Assembly: GCA_942492855.1 (NCBI GenBank)
Contig: OW818647.1
Coordinates: 5,252,670-5,316,669 of the forward strand
Reading direction: 5' to 3'
Length of the DNA stretch: 64,000 nt
DNA from: G963677485 sp942492855
GTDB taxonomy: Bacteria > Armatimonadota > HRBIN16
Positions 36,316 to 44,620 of this stretch are shown here, piece after piece. The position numbers and the translations under genes are program-made. Each line of letters opens with the position of its first letter. Position 1 is the first letter of the stretch. The notes beneath the pieces were generated by a model. The model did not search any database. It was not told the DNA's origin and saw only the letters and a list, made by a program, of their open reading frames with translations.

Positions 36316-37146
36316 CTACTTCAGGGAGTAGTAGCCCACTTGCTCAACCAGCTTCTGGCCAGCAGATGAGAGTGCGAAATCGATGAACTGAGCGGATGCG
36401 CCTTTAGGCTTACCATTTACGTAGTAGTAAAGATATCGCCACACAGGGTATTTCTTGCTCCGTACATTGATTTCGGTTGGGGCATAAGCCTCAGATCCCT
36501 TGCTGGCAGCAACCTTCAGTATCTTCACGTTCTTGGCATTCTTGAAGTAGGCAACACCACCGTAGGCAATTCCGCCGTTGGTGCGCTTCAGTTCGCGAAT
36601 CTCCTCGCTGGTAGAAGGCAGGAAGCGGACAGCCGTGCCCCAGTTGGCGTTGCGCATCACGTTAGACTGCACAAAACCGTAGGTGCCCGAATTGCTGTCG
36701 CGGCTGAAAGTGACGATCGGCATATCAGGACCACCCACTTGCTTCCAGTTGGTGACCTGCCCTATGTAGATGCGGCGCAGATCGTCAACGGTGATCTCGT
36801 TGATCGGATTATGGGCATTCACGACGAATGCCAGACCATCGAGTGCCACAGGTATCTCCTTGACAATGGCACCACGAGAGCGGGCTTTGCCGTATTCGCT
36901 GTTTTTCATCTGTCGGCTGGAAGCAGCGATGTCTGTCACACCGTTGATGAGTGCGTTGATACCAATGGAGCTGCCTCCTCCGGTAACTGCGATTGTGACG
37001 GTCGAGTTTTTCTTACCGAACTCCTCTGCCCATCGTTGATTTAACGGAAGCACAGTATCGGATCCTTTGACGGAAACCTGCTGAGCCTGAGCTCCGCATG
37101 CCGCAACTGCAAGCAATGCAGTGGCGATGATCAGTTTGGCGTTCAT
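36316..37146 (-). CDS. pstS: Phosphate-binding lipoprotein PstS
   Basis: 276 residues. The signal peptide ends in a plausible lipobox (AVAAC, Cys about residue 17). The phosphate-binding loops are visible: VKGSDTVLPLNQRW near the N-terminus, TGGGSSIGINALINGVTDIAASSR, and FSRDSNSGTYGFV. Captures phosphate for PstCAB. Located between the porin and pstC with short spacers (32 and 73 bases), consistent with one transcript. Complete, normal length. Confidence 0.95.
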   Translation of the reverse strand: MNAKLIIATALLAVAACGAQAQQVSVKGSDTVLPLNQRWAEEFGKKNSTVTIAVTGGGSSIGINALINGVTDIAASSRQMKNSEYGKARSRGAIVKEIPVALDGLAFVVNAHNPINEITVDDLRRIYIGQVTNWKQVGGPDMPIVTFSRDSNSGTYGFVQSNVMRNANWGTAVRFLPSTSEEIRELKRTNGGIAYGGVAYFKNAKNVKILKVAASKGSEAYAPTEINVRSKKYPVWRYLYYYVNGKPKGASAQFIDFALSSAGQKLVEQVGYYSLK

Positions 37147-37178
37147 TTTCTATTTCTCCCTCGTTTCTTATCTTTTGT

Positions 37179-38456
37179 TTATAGCTTGTACTGGAAGCGC
37201 AGGGTGGTGGTATCAAACCGGCGTTCACCAGACTTGTTCTTTTCGTTCAAGAACGCCTCGTAGGAAGCCATCAATCTAGCACCAGGGTTCATGTAGTAAA
37301 TGTAGCTCACACCCAGCCCGGTAATGGCGTTGCTGGCGGTGTCGGTGTTGGGGTCAAACTGCTCCCACTTCAAACTCACCACGTTGCGCTTGTCCAGGTT
37401 GTAGTTAGCCATCAGGTGATAACCAGCCATCTTGGTAGCGACTGCAGCGGTATTCCCGGTGGCAGACGGAAGGCGGTCGTTTCCCCACAGCAGCTCACCG
37501 CGAAGCGAGAGTTGCGGAACGATCAGCCCGACGTAGGTGGCATCCAGCATGTAGAGCTCACGGTCGACTGCTGGCGAGGTCACCGTTTTCGTATCTGTAA
37601 AGCTGGGGCGACTGGCCCAATAACCGCTGATACCCGCTTCGAAGTGTTTGGCAAACCAGCTCAATCCGGCGGATGTGCCGAGTTGGCTTCCAGGAGCCTT
37701 ACCGCTCTGTTCTGCATCGCCAACAGTAAGGGCATCCCACACGCCGACTTTCACCGCAGCATGGTCTCCCAAACCGTGGGTCAACAGCACACCGCGTCCG
37801 CGCTCGCCGCCAAACAGTTTCTGGTTATACTGGCTGCGCTCTGGGAATTCGCGCTCACTGGAGCTGCGGGAAATCTCATAACCCAGAGGCATGTTTTGCT
37901 GGCCTATGGTCAGGGATGTGCCGACCTTCTCAACTGAAGGCACGATGTCATAGGTCAGGAAGGCGTCCTTAAGCTGGGCTGCCTGATTGTCTGCGCCGGT
38001 TGAAACATCGAAACTCAGCTTCATACTGGTCTTGGGGTCGATGGTGTTGGTAACACCCAGCCTCATGCGGCGCATACCGAAGTTACTCAGCACCTTTCCC
38101 GCTTCGTCGGTCGACTTATATTGAAACTGAACATAGTTACTAAATTTGAACTTCTTGAGGTCAGCAATATCATTAGCTATGATCGGCAGGTTCTCATTTT
38201 GTCCCTCAATCCAGCCTTTATTATCGTCGACCTCTTCCTGGAGCTTGTCCAGTTTTTCATTGATTTGCTTAAGCTGCTCGATCAAGCTGGTAAGGTCGAC
38301 TCTGTCTTTCGAGGCAAGTGCCCCAGCGATTTGCTGAGTGACATCTGCGGCTTCGTCGCGAAGCTCAGATACATCCTCAGCATCCTGGGCGAACAGGGGC
38401 ATTGCGGTCAGCGCAAGTGCCGCTGCCAGGCTGCCCATCACTAACTTGTTGTTCAC
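37179..38456 (-). CDS. Outer-membrane porin with N-terminal coiled coil (OprO/OprP-like)
   Basis: 425 residues from a GTG at 38456, chosen because AGGAGG lies seven bases upstream and a clean signal peptide follows (MGSLAAALALTAMPLFAQ). Residues about 25-95 are heptad-rich and acidic (LIEQLKQINEKLDKLQEEVDD), predicting a coiled coil. The rest alternates beta strands and ends in FDTTTLRFQYKL, with a C-terminal beta-signal-like end. MRRMRLGVTNTIDPKTSMKLSFDVS and DAFLTYDI match phosphate-selective porin O/P types. Its place at the head of the pst genes supports phosphate uptake across an outer membrane, and hence a diderm host. Confidence 0.85.
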   Translation of the reverse strand: MNNKLVMGSLAAALALTAMPLFAQDAEDVSELRDEAADVTQQIAGALASKDRVDLTSLIEQLKQINEKLDKLQEEVDDNKGWIEGQNENLPIIANDIADLKKFKFSNYVQFQYKSTDEAGKVLSNFGMRRMRLGVTNTIDPKTSMKLSFDVSTGADNQAAQLKDAFLTYDIVPSVEKVGTSLTIGQQNMPLGYEISRSSSEREFPERSQYNQKLFGGERGRGVLLTHGLGDHAAVKVGVWDALTVGDAEQSGKAPGSQLGTSAGLSWFAKHFEAGISGYWASRPSFTDTKTVTSPAVDRELYMLDATYVGLIVPQLSLRGELLWGNDRLPSATGNTAAVATKMAGYHLMANYNLDKRNVVSLKWEQFDPNTDTASNAITGLGVSYIYYMNPGARLMASYEAFLNEKNKSGERRFDTTTLRFQYKL

Positions 38457-38501
38457 GGTTGATCCTCCTGAATGGTGTTCGGTGTGATTTGTATTTCCAT
38501 G

Positions 38502-38574
38502 ACTATATACACTGTGCGATGGCACGATTAAGGGATGATTATGCTGGTGTTAAGGGGGTGTTAAGATTGTTAAG
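38502..38574 (-). promoter_or_regulatory. Candidate Pho box array and promoter for the porin-pst operon
   Basis: On the minus strand three exact TTAACA words occur at 38573-38568, 38564-38559 and 38553-38548 (spacing 9 and 11 bases), and a fourth TTAA core lies a further 22 bases on. TTAACA repeats at 11-base spacing are the binding pattern of PhoP/PhoB-type regulators (Bacillus-type consensus). A TGTATATAG element around 38502-38510 may be the -10, about 40 bases downstream. Inference: phosphate starvation activates the operon. Confidence 0.6.
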
Positions 38575-38743
38575 GGAAGCGAATTTCGAGTGTTTTTGGG
38601 AGTACGGGTGCCGTGACAAGGTCAACGGCGCCCGACAAGATAACCTTTGTTTCGGGTGAATTATAGTGGGGAGCCGATTTCAATAGTCTTTCACGCCGGA
38701 TAGTTCGCCTATGCCCTCATTGAACCAGAAAGGGCACACGATC

Positions 38744-38774
38744 AACCGCCCCGGTTGGGGAAACCGGGGCGGTT
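38744..38774. repeat. Perfect 13 bp stem hairpin
   Basis: AACCGCCCCGGTT, a short loop, then AACCGGGGCGGTT. No T-run on either side; it belongs to the dispersed CCGGTT hairpin family. The surrounding 38575-38868 holds no gene. Confidence 0.65.
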
Positions 38775-38868
38775 TGGTGGGAATCGGACCGATGGACACG
38801 GGCGTCCGCAAACATTCGATGGCAGGTCACTCCAGGGATTACAACCAGACGACGAACCCTCAGGGATG

Positions 38869-40143
38869 CTACCGCCAGACGTCCTGCATCACCTTCACAT
38901 ATTGTGGAAACAGCCTTAACGCAGGGCTGTCATCATTCGGCTTACTGTCTGGGTTTCCGTAAACCCAATAGAGTATCCCAGCCAGCTTCTGCGCCTTCAT
39001 GCCCAGGAGCTGTTTTCTCAAGCACTCGAGGCCGAGTTCATGGTTAATCGCCCACTCAGGAGGTTTGCGAAGATACGGCGCTAATACACCTGTCTCGCCC
39101 GCCATGATGGGCTTTCCGGCTTTACGTGCGGCTGTTGTGAGCCTGTCCCATTCTATAGACGACAGGTTTTTCCTGAGGAAATCCGATACATCCTCAGTCT
39201 CAGTCTTCCATGCATACAGGTGGATATCGAGGTAGTCCAGCTTGGATCGGACGAGGGCCATAGGTCGGGCCGGCACACGGTTATCGCCTGTTTGATCCTT
39301 TGAAAGCGTGCCGGGGCCAATTCGACCGACAGCACTGAAAGAAAACACTCCCGCACTCACCAGCGCATCTTTGTCCGCGCGATGGATGGCGTCCGCGCAG
39401 ATATTGACCCACTGCACGATCGTGTCATCCATCAATGCTTGAGCCTGTTCATCGGACGACATGAGATAGTCTTTATTGGCGAAGTGGAACGTACCTTCTC
39501 GTGGTATGAATGGTGCCCTATCGGCGTGAAAGTACACCTCGTTCTCAAGTTCCCATGCCATGACAACCTTCAGCAGCAATGGATCTTTACGGCGAAGTGC
39601 TTCGATCAGAGCAATGATACTATTGGCCTTAGTACGGACTAAACCTTTGAAGATGCGGTAGTTGTTGACGCCCATTCCTTCGTCCCAAGCTGAGGCTAGA
39701 GTGTATTTAGCCTCACCAACCAACGGCTTACCGGACCACCACTCCGATTCAGGCGGCCAGATATCCCAACTGAAAATGACGTGTATGTTGTGCTTCCTTG
39801 CTTGTTGGAGGAAGTGGACCACGTTCGCCAGGTAATCAGACGAGATCTCACGCGACTGGGGCGAGGCGAGGATACCATCTTTCCCCACATGGTAGACATG
39901 GAAGGTTCTGACTGTATTAAATCCCCAGGAGGACAGATCGGACATCATCTTCTCGATATAAGCATGATCGTAGAACTCCGAACAAAAAGTCGCATGGACA
40001 TTCTTGCCGTTAGAAACTACACCGGTTCGGCAATAATTCGCCCCCAGCGGAACGAACGGTCGGCCAGTTTCTTTTTGGATAAACTTGCCAGACCTGATGG
40101 CGATTCGCGTATTTGGGGCTTCGCGCGGGAATGCGGTTGTCAT
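38869..40143 (-). CDS. GH5-like (clan GH-A) glycoside hydrolase
   Basis: 424 residues from the ATG at 40143 (GCGAGGA upstream); an ATG eight codons earlier is possible. The TIM barrel shows FIQKETGRPFVPLGANYCR at strand 1, MMSDLSSWGFNTVRTFHVYH, AWELENEVYFHAD with the acid/base Glu after Asn (about residue 190), and GKPIMAGETGVL with the nucleophile Glu (about 360). This is the arrangement of GH5 mannanase/cellulase-type enzymes. No signal peptide is evident, suggesting a cytoplasmic enzyme. It stands alone on the minus strand, divergent from the GH172 pair. Confidence 0.8.
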   Translation of the reverse strand: MTTAFPREAPNTRIAIRSGKFIQKETGRPFVPLGANYCRTGVVSNGKNVHATFCSEFYDHAYIEKMMSDLSSWGFNTVRTFHVYHVGKDGILASPQSREISSDYLANVVHFLQQARKHNIHVIFSWDIWPPESEWWSGKPLVGEAKYTLASAWDEGMGVNNYRIFKGLVRTKANSIIALIEALRRKDPLLLKVVMAWELENEVYFHADRAPFIPREGTFHFANKDYLMSSDEQAQALMDDTIVQWVNICADAIHRADKDALVSAGVFSFSAVGRIGPGTLSKDQTGDNRVPARPMALVRSKLDYLDIHLYAWKTETEDVSDFLRKNLSSIEWDRLTTAARKAGKPIMAGETGVLAPYLRKPPEWAINHELGLECLRKQLLGMKAQKLAGILYWVYGNPDSKPNDDSPALRLFPQYVKVMQDVWR

Positions 40144-40436
40144 TATGTTCCTCGCATGTGTTGTCATTGGGGCTGTCTGTGCAGATACAGAGAGTGCATA
40201 TGCCGCCGTAAAATAGCTTGCTGGTCACAGTGTAGCGATAACCATGGCCAAAAGCAATGGTGTTTGATCGTGCAGCCAATACCGCTCCTTAGTTTTCGAC
40301 GGTGCGGTTGTTGGCATTTTCACACAATCCCAGATATGCTATATATCAAGCACTATTGGCCGTTGCATGCGGCCTGTATGATCATCGAAAACATACACCC
40401 AAGCAGCCGAACGGCTGCCCCAAGGAGGACATCAGC
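40144..40436. other. Divergent intergenic region
   Basis: Separates the GH5-like and GH172 genes. AT-rich pockets near 40325-40350 (ATATGCTATATATC) could hold a promoter, but no good hexamer pair is visible. No gene supported. Confidence 0.4.
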
Positions 40437-41903
40437 TTGAACATCCGAATCTGCCTGACCGCACTGGCTGCGATCTGCGCCATGCCCGCACTGGCGGGAC
40501 CAACCACGGGGCTTGACTCCCCCATCAATGCACGCCCGATGCTAGCGAGCAGTGCCAATCCTGACCTTGAGGAGAACGGGGATGCCCGAGGAATGGCCGC
40601 TGGCGAAACCCTCACCATCACCGATGTGAAAGGCCCTGGCCGCATCACCCATATCTGGTTTACGGTGGCCGCCAATGAGCGCGCGTATGGCCGGATGCTG
40701 GTGATACGGATGTACTGGGACGGTGAAAAGACGCCCAGTGTGGAATGCCCGATGAACGACTTCTTTGCTGAAGGGCATGGCATGGACATGAACGTGAACT
40801 CAGCCGCAGTGACCGTCACCGCTGAAGGGCGTGCCCGGAACTGCTACTGGCCGATGCCATTCCGCAAGTCAGCCCGAATCACCGTCACCAACGAGGGCAA
40901 ACTGCCGGTGCAGGCTCTCTTTTGGCAGGTGGACTGGCTGAAGCTCAAGTCGCTGCCCAAAGATACCATCTATTTCCATGCGCAATACCGGCAGGACCAC
41001 CCCCGGCCTCGAACGGGCAATTACACGCTGTTTGATGCCAAGGGTAAAGGGCAACTGGTCGGCACCGTGATCAATGTGCGTATGCATGAAGGCGGATGGT
41101 TTGGCGAAGGTGACCAGCTTATCAGCATTGATGGCGAAACCCGCCCCTCTATCCAGGGCACCGGCAGCGAGGACTACTGGTGCGACGCCTGGGGGCTACG
41201 GCCATCGCAGGGGCTCTACTACGGCTTCCCCATCAGCGAAGGATACAGTGATGCGGGCAGTCTGCACACAGCATACCGGTGGCATATCACCGACCCGATT
41301 CCGTTCAGCAAGTCGATTAGCTTCCAGATCGAGACGAAGGGTGCTCACCAGATGGCTGACGGCACATGGGACGGATATTCGCGCCGTGCGGATGACTTCA
41401 GCAGCGTGGCCTATTGGTATCAGACCGAGCCGCACGCGGTGTTTCCTGCACTGCCTAAGGCGCAAGACCGCGTTTATACCATTCAGGATGCGATCGAGGC
41501 CGAGACCCTACTGTCCGTGTCCAAGCACAGTTCGGATGCTATTTCTGTACAAGCCATAGAATCACTCAGTGGTGGCAAGCAATTATGGTACACACCCAAA
41601 GCCAACAACGAAACTTTACAGGTGCCGGTACGTGCCTCCAAACCAGGCAGATATCTGGTGAAGCTCACCTTCTTGACATCATGGGACTACGGCGTCTGGA
41701 GCGTCAAACTGGATGCCACCAAACCGGCCAAGACCTTCGATCTGTTCACCAGCCTACCTGTTCCGAAGTCGGTGAACCTCGGGGTATATGACTTCGGCGC
41801 GGAAGCGAAAGAGCTCACCCTCACCTGCACCGGCAAAAACAACGGAAGCCAGGGATACTTCCTCGGCTTGGACAGCATAGAACTGCTGCCGCTGTCAAAC
41901 TAG
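40437..41903 (+). CDS. GH172 (DUF2961) family enzyme, secreted, copy 1
   Basis: 488 residues from a TTG at 40437, chosen because AAGGAGGA precedes it and a signal peptide follows (ICLTALAAICAMPALAG). Family motifs: ITDVKGPGRITHIWFT, VECPMNDFFAEGHGMDMNVNSA, ARNCYWPMPF, QALFWQVDWLK and GTGSEDYWCDAWGLRPSQGLYYGFP. GH172 acts on alpha-D-arabinofuranosides and difructose-type fructans; catalytic Glu residues lie in such motifs. A C-terminal beta domain (about 370-488, DYGVWSVKLDATKP; LGLDSIELLPL) resembles a carbohydrate-binding module. Followed 24 bases later by a close paralogue. Confidence 0.88.
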   Translation: MNIRICLTALAAICAMPALAGPTTGLDSPINARPMLASSANPDLEENGDARGMAAGETLTITDVKGPGRITHIWFTVAANERAYGRMLVIRMYWDGEKTPSVECPMNDFFAEGHGMDMNVNSAAVTVTAEGRARNCYWPMPFRKSARITVTNEGKLPVQALFWQVDWLKLKSLPKDTIYFHAQYRQDHPRPRTGNYTLFDAKGKGQLVGTVINVRMHEGGWFGEGDQLISIDGETRPSIQGTGSEDYWCDAWGLRPSQGLYYGFPISEGYSDAGSLHTAYRWHITDPIPFSKSISFQIETKGAHQMADGTWDGYSRRADDFSSVAYWYQTEPHAVFPALPKAQDRVYTIQDAIEAETLLSVSKHSSDAISVQAIESLSGGKQLWYTPKANNETLQVPVRASKPGRYLVKLTFLTSWDYGVWSVKLDATKPAKTFDLFTSLPVPKSVNLGVYDFGAEAKELTLTCTGKNNGSQGYFLGLDSIELLPLSN

Positions 41904-41927
41904 AGCGTGACAGACAGGAGTATATAG

Positions 41928-43388
41928 ATGAATAGATGGATTGTCACAGCTCTGTTGGCGTTGGCATGCGCCATGCCGATGAGCGCGGGCCCGATGGATG
42001 GCCTCGACCGGTATATCGACGCCAAAGCGATGTTGAGCAGCAGCGTAGACCCCAACCTGGAGGGTAACGGTGACGCCCGTCCCATCGCGGTGGGACAAAC
42101 TCTCACTATTACCGATGTGAAGGGCCCGGGCCGCATCAACCACATCTGGTTTACCGTTGCCGCCAGTGAGCGTGCTTACGGTAAGCTCATGGTTCTGCGC
42201 ATGTATTGGGATGGCGAAACCACCCCCAGCGTGGAGTGCCCTCTGAACGACTTCTTCGCCGAGGGTCATGGCATGGACATGAATGTCAACTCAGCGATGG
42301 TCACGAACACTGCAGAGGGACGTGCTCGGAACTGCTATTGGCCGATGCCCTTCCACAGGTCGGCGAAAATCACCGTCACCAACGAAGGCAAACTGCCCGT
42401 GCAGGCACTCTTCTGGCAGGTCGACTGGCTGAAGCTCAAGAAGCTTCCTAAAGATACCCCGACTTTCCATGCACAATATCGCCAGGAGTTCCCACGGGCC
42501 CGCAAAGGCAACTATACCATCCTGGAGGCCACCGGTAAAGGCCATCTGGTGGGCACGTTCATCAGCGTGCGTATGAATGGAGAGGGATGGTTTGGCGAAG
42601 GCGACCAGTTGATCAGCATTGACGGTGAAACCCGCCCCTCCGTGCAGGGCACCGGCAGCGAGGATTACTGGTGCGATGCCTGGGGACTGCGCCCCTCGCA
42701 GAACCTCTACTACGGATTTCCGATCAGCGAAGACTACCAGCCGGGGTCACTTCACACGGCCTACCGATGGCACATCGCCGACCCGGTGCCGTTTGAGAAG
42801 TCATTCAAGATGCAAATTGAGACCAAGGGCCAAGAGCGAATGGCCGATGGCTCCTGGGACAACTACGCACGCCTTGCTGATGACTACAGCAGCGTGGCTT
42901 TTTGGTATCAGACCGAGCCGCATGCGCCGTTCCCCACGTTGCCTAATGCACCTAACCGGCTGTATGCTCCCCCGGTGGTGATTGAGGCCGAGTCGCTTAT
43001 AGACAAGGTCACACCTGAGAAGCCATACAGGGTCGTGCAGAAGATAGAGCTCCTGAGTGGCGGAGCGCAAATACTGTTTCAACCAGCGACTGAGGGGGCA
43101 GAGATGCAGATGCCTATAAAGGCACCCAAACCAGGCCGGTATATCGTCACGCTGAAGTTCCTATGCAGCTTCGACTTCGGCATCTACAAGTTCGAGATGG
43201 GCGACAAGCTGTCCGCGCCGGCCATTGACACCCTCTCATCCGGGGGGCCGACCAAGTCGTTGAAGCTGGGGTTAGTAACCTTCGGCGAGGATGCGATCCC
43301 ATTAACGATGAAGTGCGTGGGTAAGAACCCCAGCAGTGCGGGGTATTTCCTCGGATTTGACAGCATCGAGCTGCTTCCCGTGCCGTAA
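41928..43388 (+). CDS. GH172 (DUF2961) family enzyme, secreted, copy 2
   Basis: 486 residues, signal peptide WIVTALLALACAMPMSAG. Nearly every family motif of copy 1 is repeated (ITDVKGPGRINHIWFT, VECPLNDFFAEGHGMDMNVNSA, GTGSEDYWCDAWGLRPSQNLYYGFP). Divergence concentrates in the C-terminal beta domain (about 365-486). This is a tandem gene duplication, probably in one operon with copy 1. Different C-terminal domains may give different substrate targeting (inference). Confidence 0.88.
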   Translation: MNRWIVTALLALACAMPMSAGPMDGLDRYIDAKAMLSSSVDPNLEGNGDARPIAVGQTLTITDVKGPGRINHIWFTVAASERAYGKLMVLRMYWDGETTPSVECPLNDFFAEGHGMDMNVNSAMVTNTAEGRARNCYWPMPFHRSAKITVTNEGKLPVQALFWQVDWLKLKKLPKDTPTFHAQYRQEFPRARKGNYTILEATGKGHLVGTFISVRMNGEGWFGEGDQLISIDGETRPSVQGTGSEDYWCDAWGLRPSQNLYYGFPISEDYQPGSLHTAYRWHIADPVPFEKSFKMQIETKGQERMADGSWDNYARLADDYSSVAFWYQTEPHAPFPTLPNAPNRLYAPPVVIEAESLIDKVTPEKPYRVVQKIELLSGGAQILFQPATEGAEMQMPIKAPKPGRYIVTLKFLCSFDFGIYKFEMGDKLSAPAIDTLSSGGPTKSLKLGLVTFGEDAIPLTMKCVGKNPSSAGYFLGFDSIELLPVP

Positions 43389-43413
43389 GTTGAGGGTGTT
43401 ATTTCGACGTCAC

Positions 43414-43442
43414 TTGCGTGATATGCGATGGCATGTTACAAT
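43414..43442 (+). promoter_or_regulatory. Promoter of rpmB
   Basis: TTGCGT (43414-43419) and TACAAT (43437-43442), 17 bp apart, lie 32 bases before the rpmB ATG; GGAGG lies at the expected distance. Confidence 0.65.
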
Positions 43443-43473
43443 ACGATGGTCAACATGTCGGAGGTAACCGAAA

Positions 43474-43686
43474 ATGAACATTTGCGAAATATGCGGCAAA
43501 GGTGTATTATACGGTCAGAATATTCGTCACCGCCACTCGGGTGCATGGGCACTTCGCGCTCCAAAAACCAAGCGCGTGCAAAAGCCTAACCTGCAAACCG
43601 TGCGGGCGATCGTGAAGGGTTCCCCGTGTCACCTTAAGGTTTGCACCCGCTGCCTGAAGGCTGGTAAGGTGCAGCGCCCCAGCTAA
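43474..43686 (+). CDS. rpmB: Ribosomal protein bL28
   Basis: 70 residues, typical length. MNICEICGKGVLYGQNIRHRHS opens with a CxxC pair and a second CTRCLKAGKV pair lies near the C-terminus, so this is the zinc-ribbon (four-Cys) form. RVQKPNLQTVRA is the core bL28 motif. Structural protein of the 50S subunit. It is monocistronic, with its own promoter and terminator. Confidence 0.95.
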   Translation: MNICEICGKGVLYGQNIRHRHSGAWALRAPKTKRVQKPNLQTVRAIVKGSPCHLKVCTRCLKAGKVQRPS

Positions 43687-43720
43687 GCCTTCGCGGTTGT
43701 AAAGCCGTTTCAACAGTTTC

Positions 43721-43758
43721 AGCCGTCTTGCTAATGCAAGGCGGCTATTCTGTTTTTA
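43721..43758 (+). terminator. Rho-independent terminator of rpmB
   Basis: AGCCGTCTTGC, short loop, GCAAGGCGGCT, then ATTCTGTTTTT. A run of about ten G follows directly. Confidence 0.85.
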
Positions 43759-44110
43759 GGGGGGGGGGCGGGAATCGGACGGATTCGACGGATCGGACGG
43801 ATATTGGTGGCGGGTAACCATGATTCGGGTTTTGAAACCGAATGACCGGTCTGGTTTTCCCTTTCCGGGCCGGTCTTTCCCCTGCGCATGCGATTAAGGG
43901 CAACCACGGGGGGTTGCCCCTACCACGGTTCATTGGGCGGGGTGACCCCGCCCCTACAACGTTTGTTGGCGACCGTAGGGGCGGGGTTCCCCCGCCCAAG
44001 GGCGGTTCGCGAACCGCCCCTACAGGTTTTCTGGTGCAAACATGGCCCCCCGCACCCTGGGCACCGCACGCGATGCCCACGATTCTGGGCACCCACAGTG
44101 GGGTGCCCCA
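43759..44110. repeat. Interspersed GC-rich palindrome cluster
   Basis: Starts with a G-run and GGACGGATT-type words. It then has GACCGGTCTGGTT..TTTCCGGGCCGGTC (43844-43875), GGGCAACCACGGGGGGTTGCCC, GGGCGGGGTGACCCCGCCC, GGGCGGTTCGCGAACCGCCC and GGGCACCCACAGTGGGGTGCCC. Several units are bordered by GTAGGGGC or GCCCCTAC. The same set occurs at 30862-31065. Translated frames on both strands mirror each other and are not genes. Confidence 0.75.
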
Positions 44111-44138
44111 CCGAATTTTACAATTCCTACCATACCCC

Positions 44139-44168
44139 TTGACATTGAGGTAAAACACCATATATACT
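44139..44168 (+). promoter_or_regulatory. Promoter of the GntR-ABC operon
   Basis: TTGACA (44139-44144) and TATACT (44163-44168) with an 18 bp spacer, 30 bases before the regulator's ATG. The repeated TATAC words across and after the -10 (ATATACTGTTATACAT) could be part of an autorepressor site. Confidence 0.75.
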
Positions 44169-44198
44169 GTTATACATCACTAACACAGTTGGCGGGCC

Positions 44199-44603
44199 AT
44201 GATTTTCGTAGTTGATACCAACAGCTCTATACCGGTCTATGCGCAGATCGTCGAACAGGTGAAACACGCCATCGCCACCGGCGTGCTGCAGCCTGGCGAC
44301 AGTCTGCCCTCGCTGCGCGAGACCTCGCTGAAGCTGAAAATCAACCCGCTGACCGTCAGCAAGGCGTATAAGCAGTTGGAGGGTGAAGGCATCCTGGTCA
44401 CCCTCCACGGCACCGGCAGCTTCATCGCCGAGAGCGTGAAGGGCGTCGCCGCGGATTACGCGCGCCAGACACTCAGCCAGGCCATCGACCGCCTTCTGCG
44501 CGACGCCAGCCAATTGGACGTCAGCGGCGAGGAACTCATCGATCTTATCCAACAGCGACTATCGTCAACCAACACATCATCCGGCCAAGATGAGCCGAAG
44601 TAG
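44199..44603 (+). CDS. GntR-family regulator, YtrA subgroup
   Basis: 134 residues, the short form without a large effector domain. Winged helix: IPVYAQIVEQVKHAIATGVLQPGDSLPSLRE, LKINPLTVSKAYKQLEGEGIL and GTGSFIAES. A C-terminal helical pair (about 85-120) would dimerise it. YtrA-type repressors control adjacent ABC transporters and respond to cell-envelope stress. Here it heads the operon 18 bases before the ABC ATPase and probably represses it. Confidence 0.88.
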   Translation: MIFVVDTNSSIPVYAQIVEQVKHAIATGVLQPGDSLPSLRETSLKLKINPLTVSKAYKQLEGEGILVTLHGTGSFIAESVKGVAADYARQTLSQAIDRLLRDASQLDVSGEELIDLIQQRLSSTNTSSGQDEPK

Positions 44604-44620
44604 ATCAGAGGGAGTGAACC

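Noticed and set aside
38744..38774. Terminator of the GH5-like gene
   Set aside because: The stem is perfect but there is no T-run on the relevant strand and it belongs to a dispersed hairpin family.
43842..44153. Proline-rich and glycine-rich frames of ~100 residues on both strands
   Set aside because: They read through the palindrome cluster and have no start signal or family resemblance.
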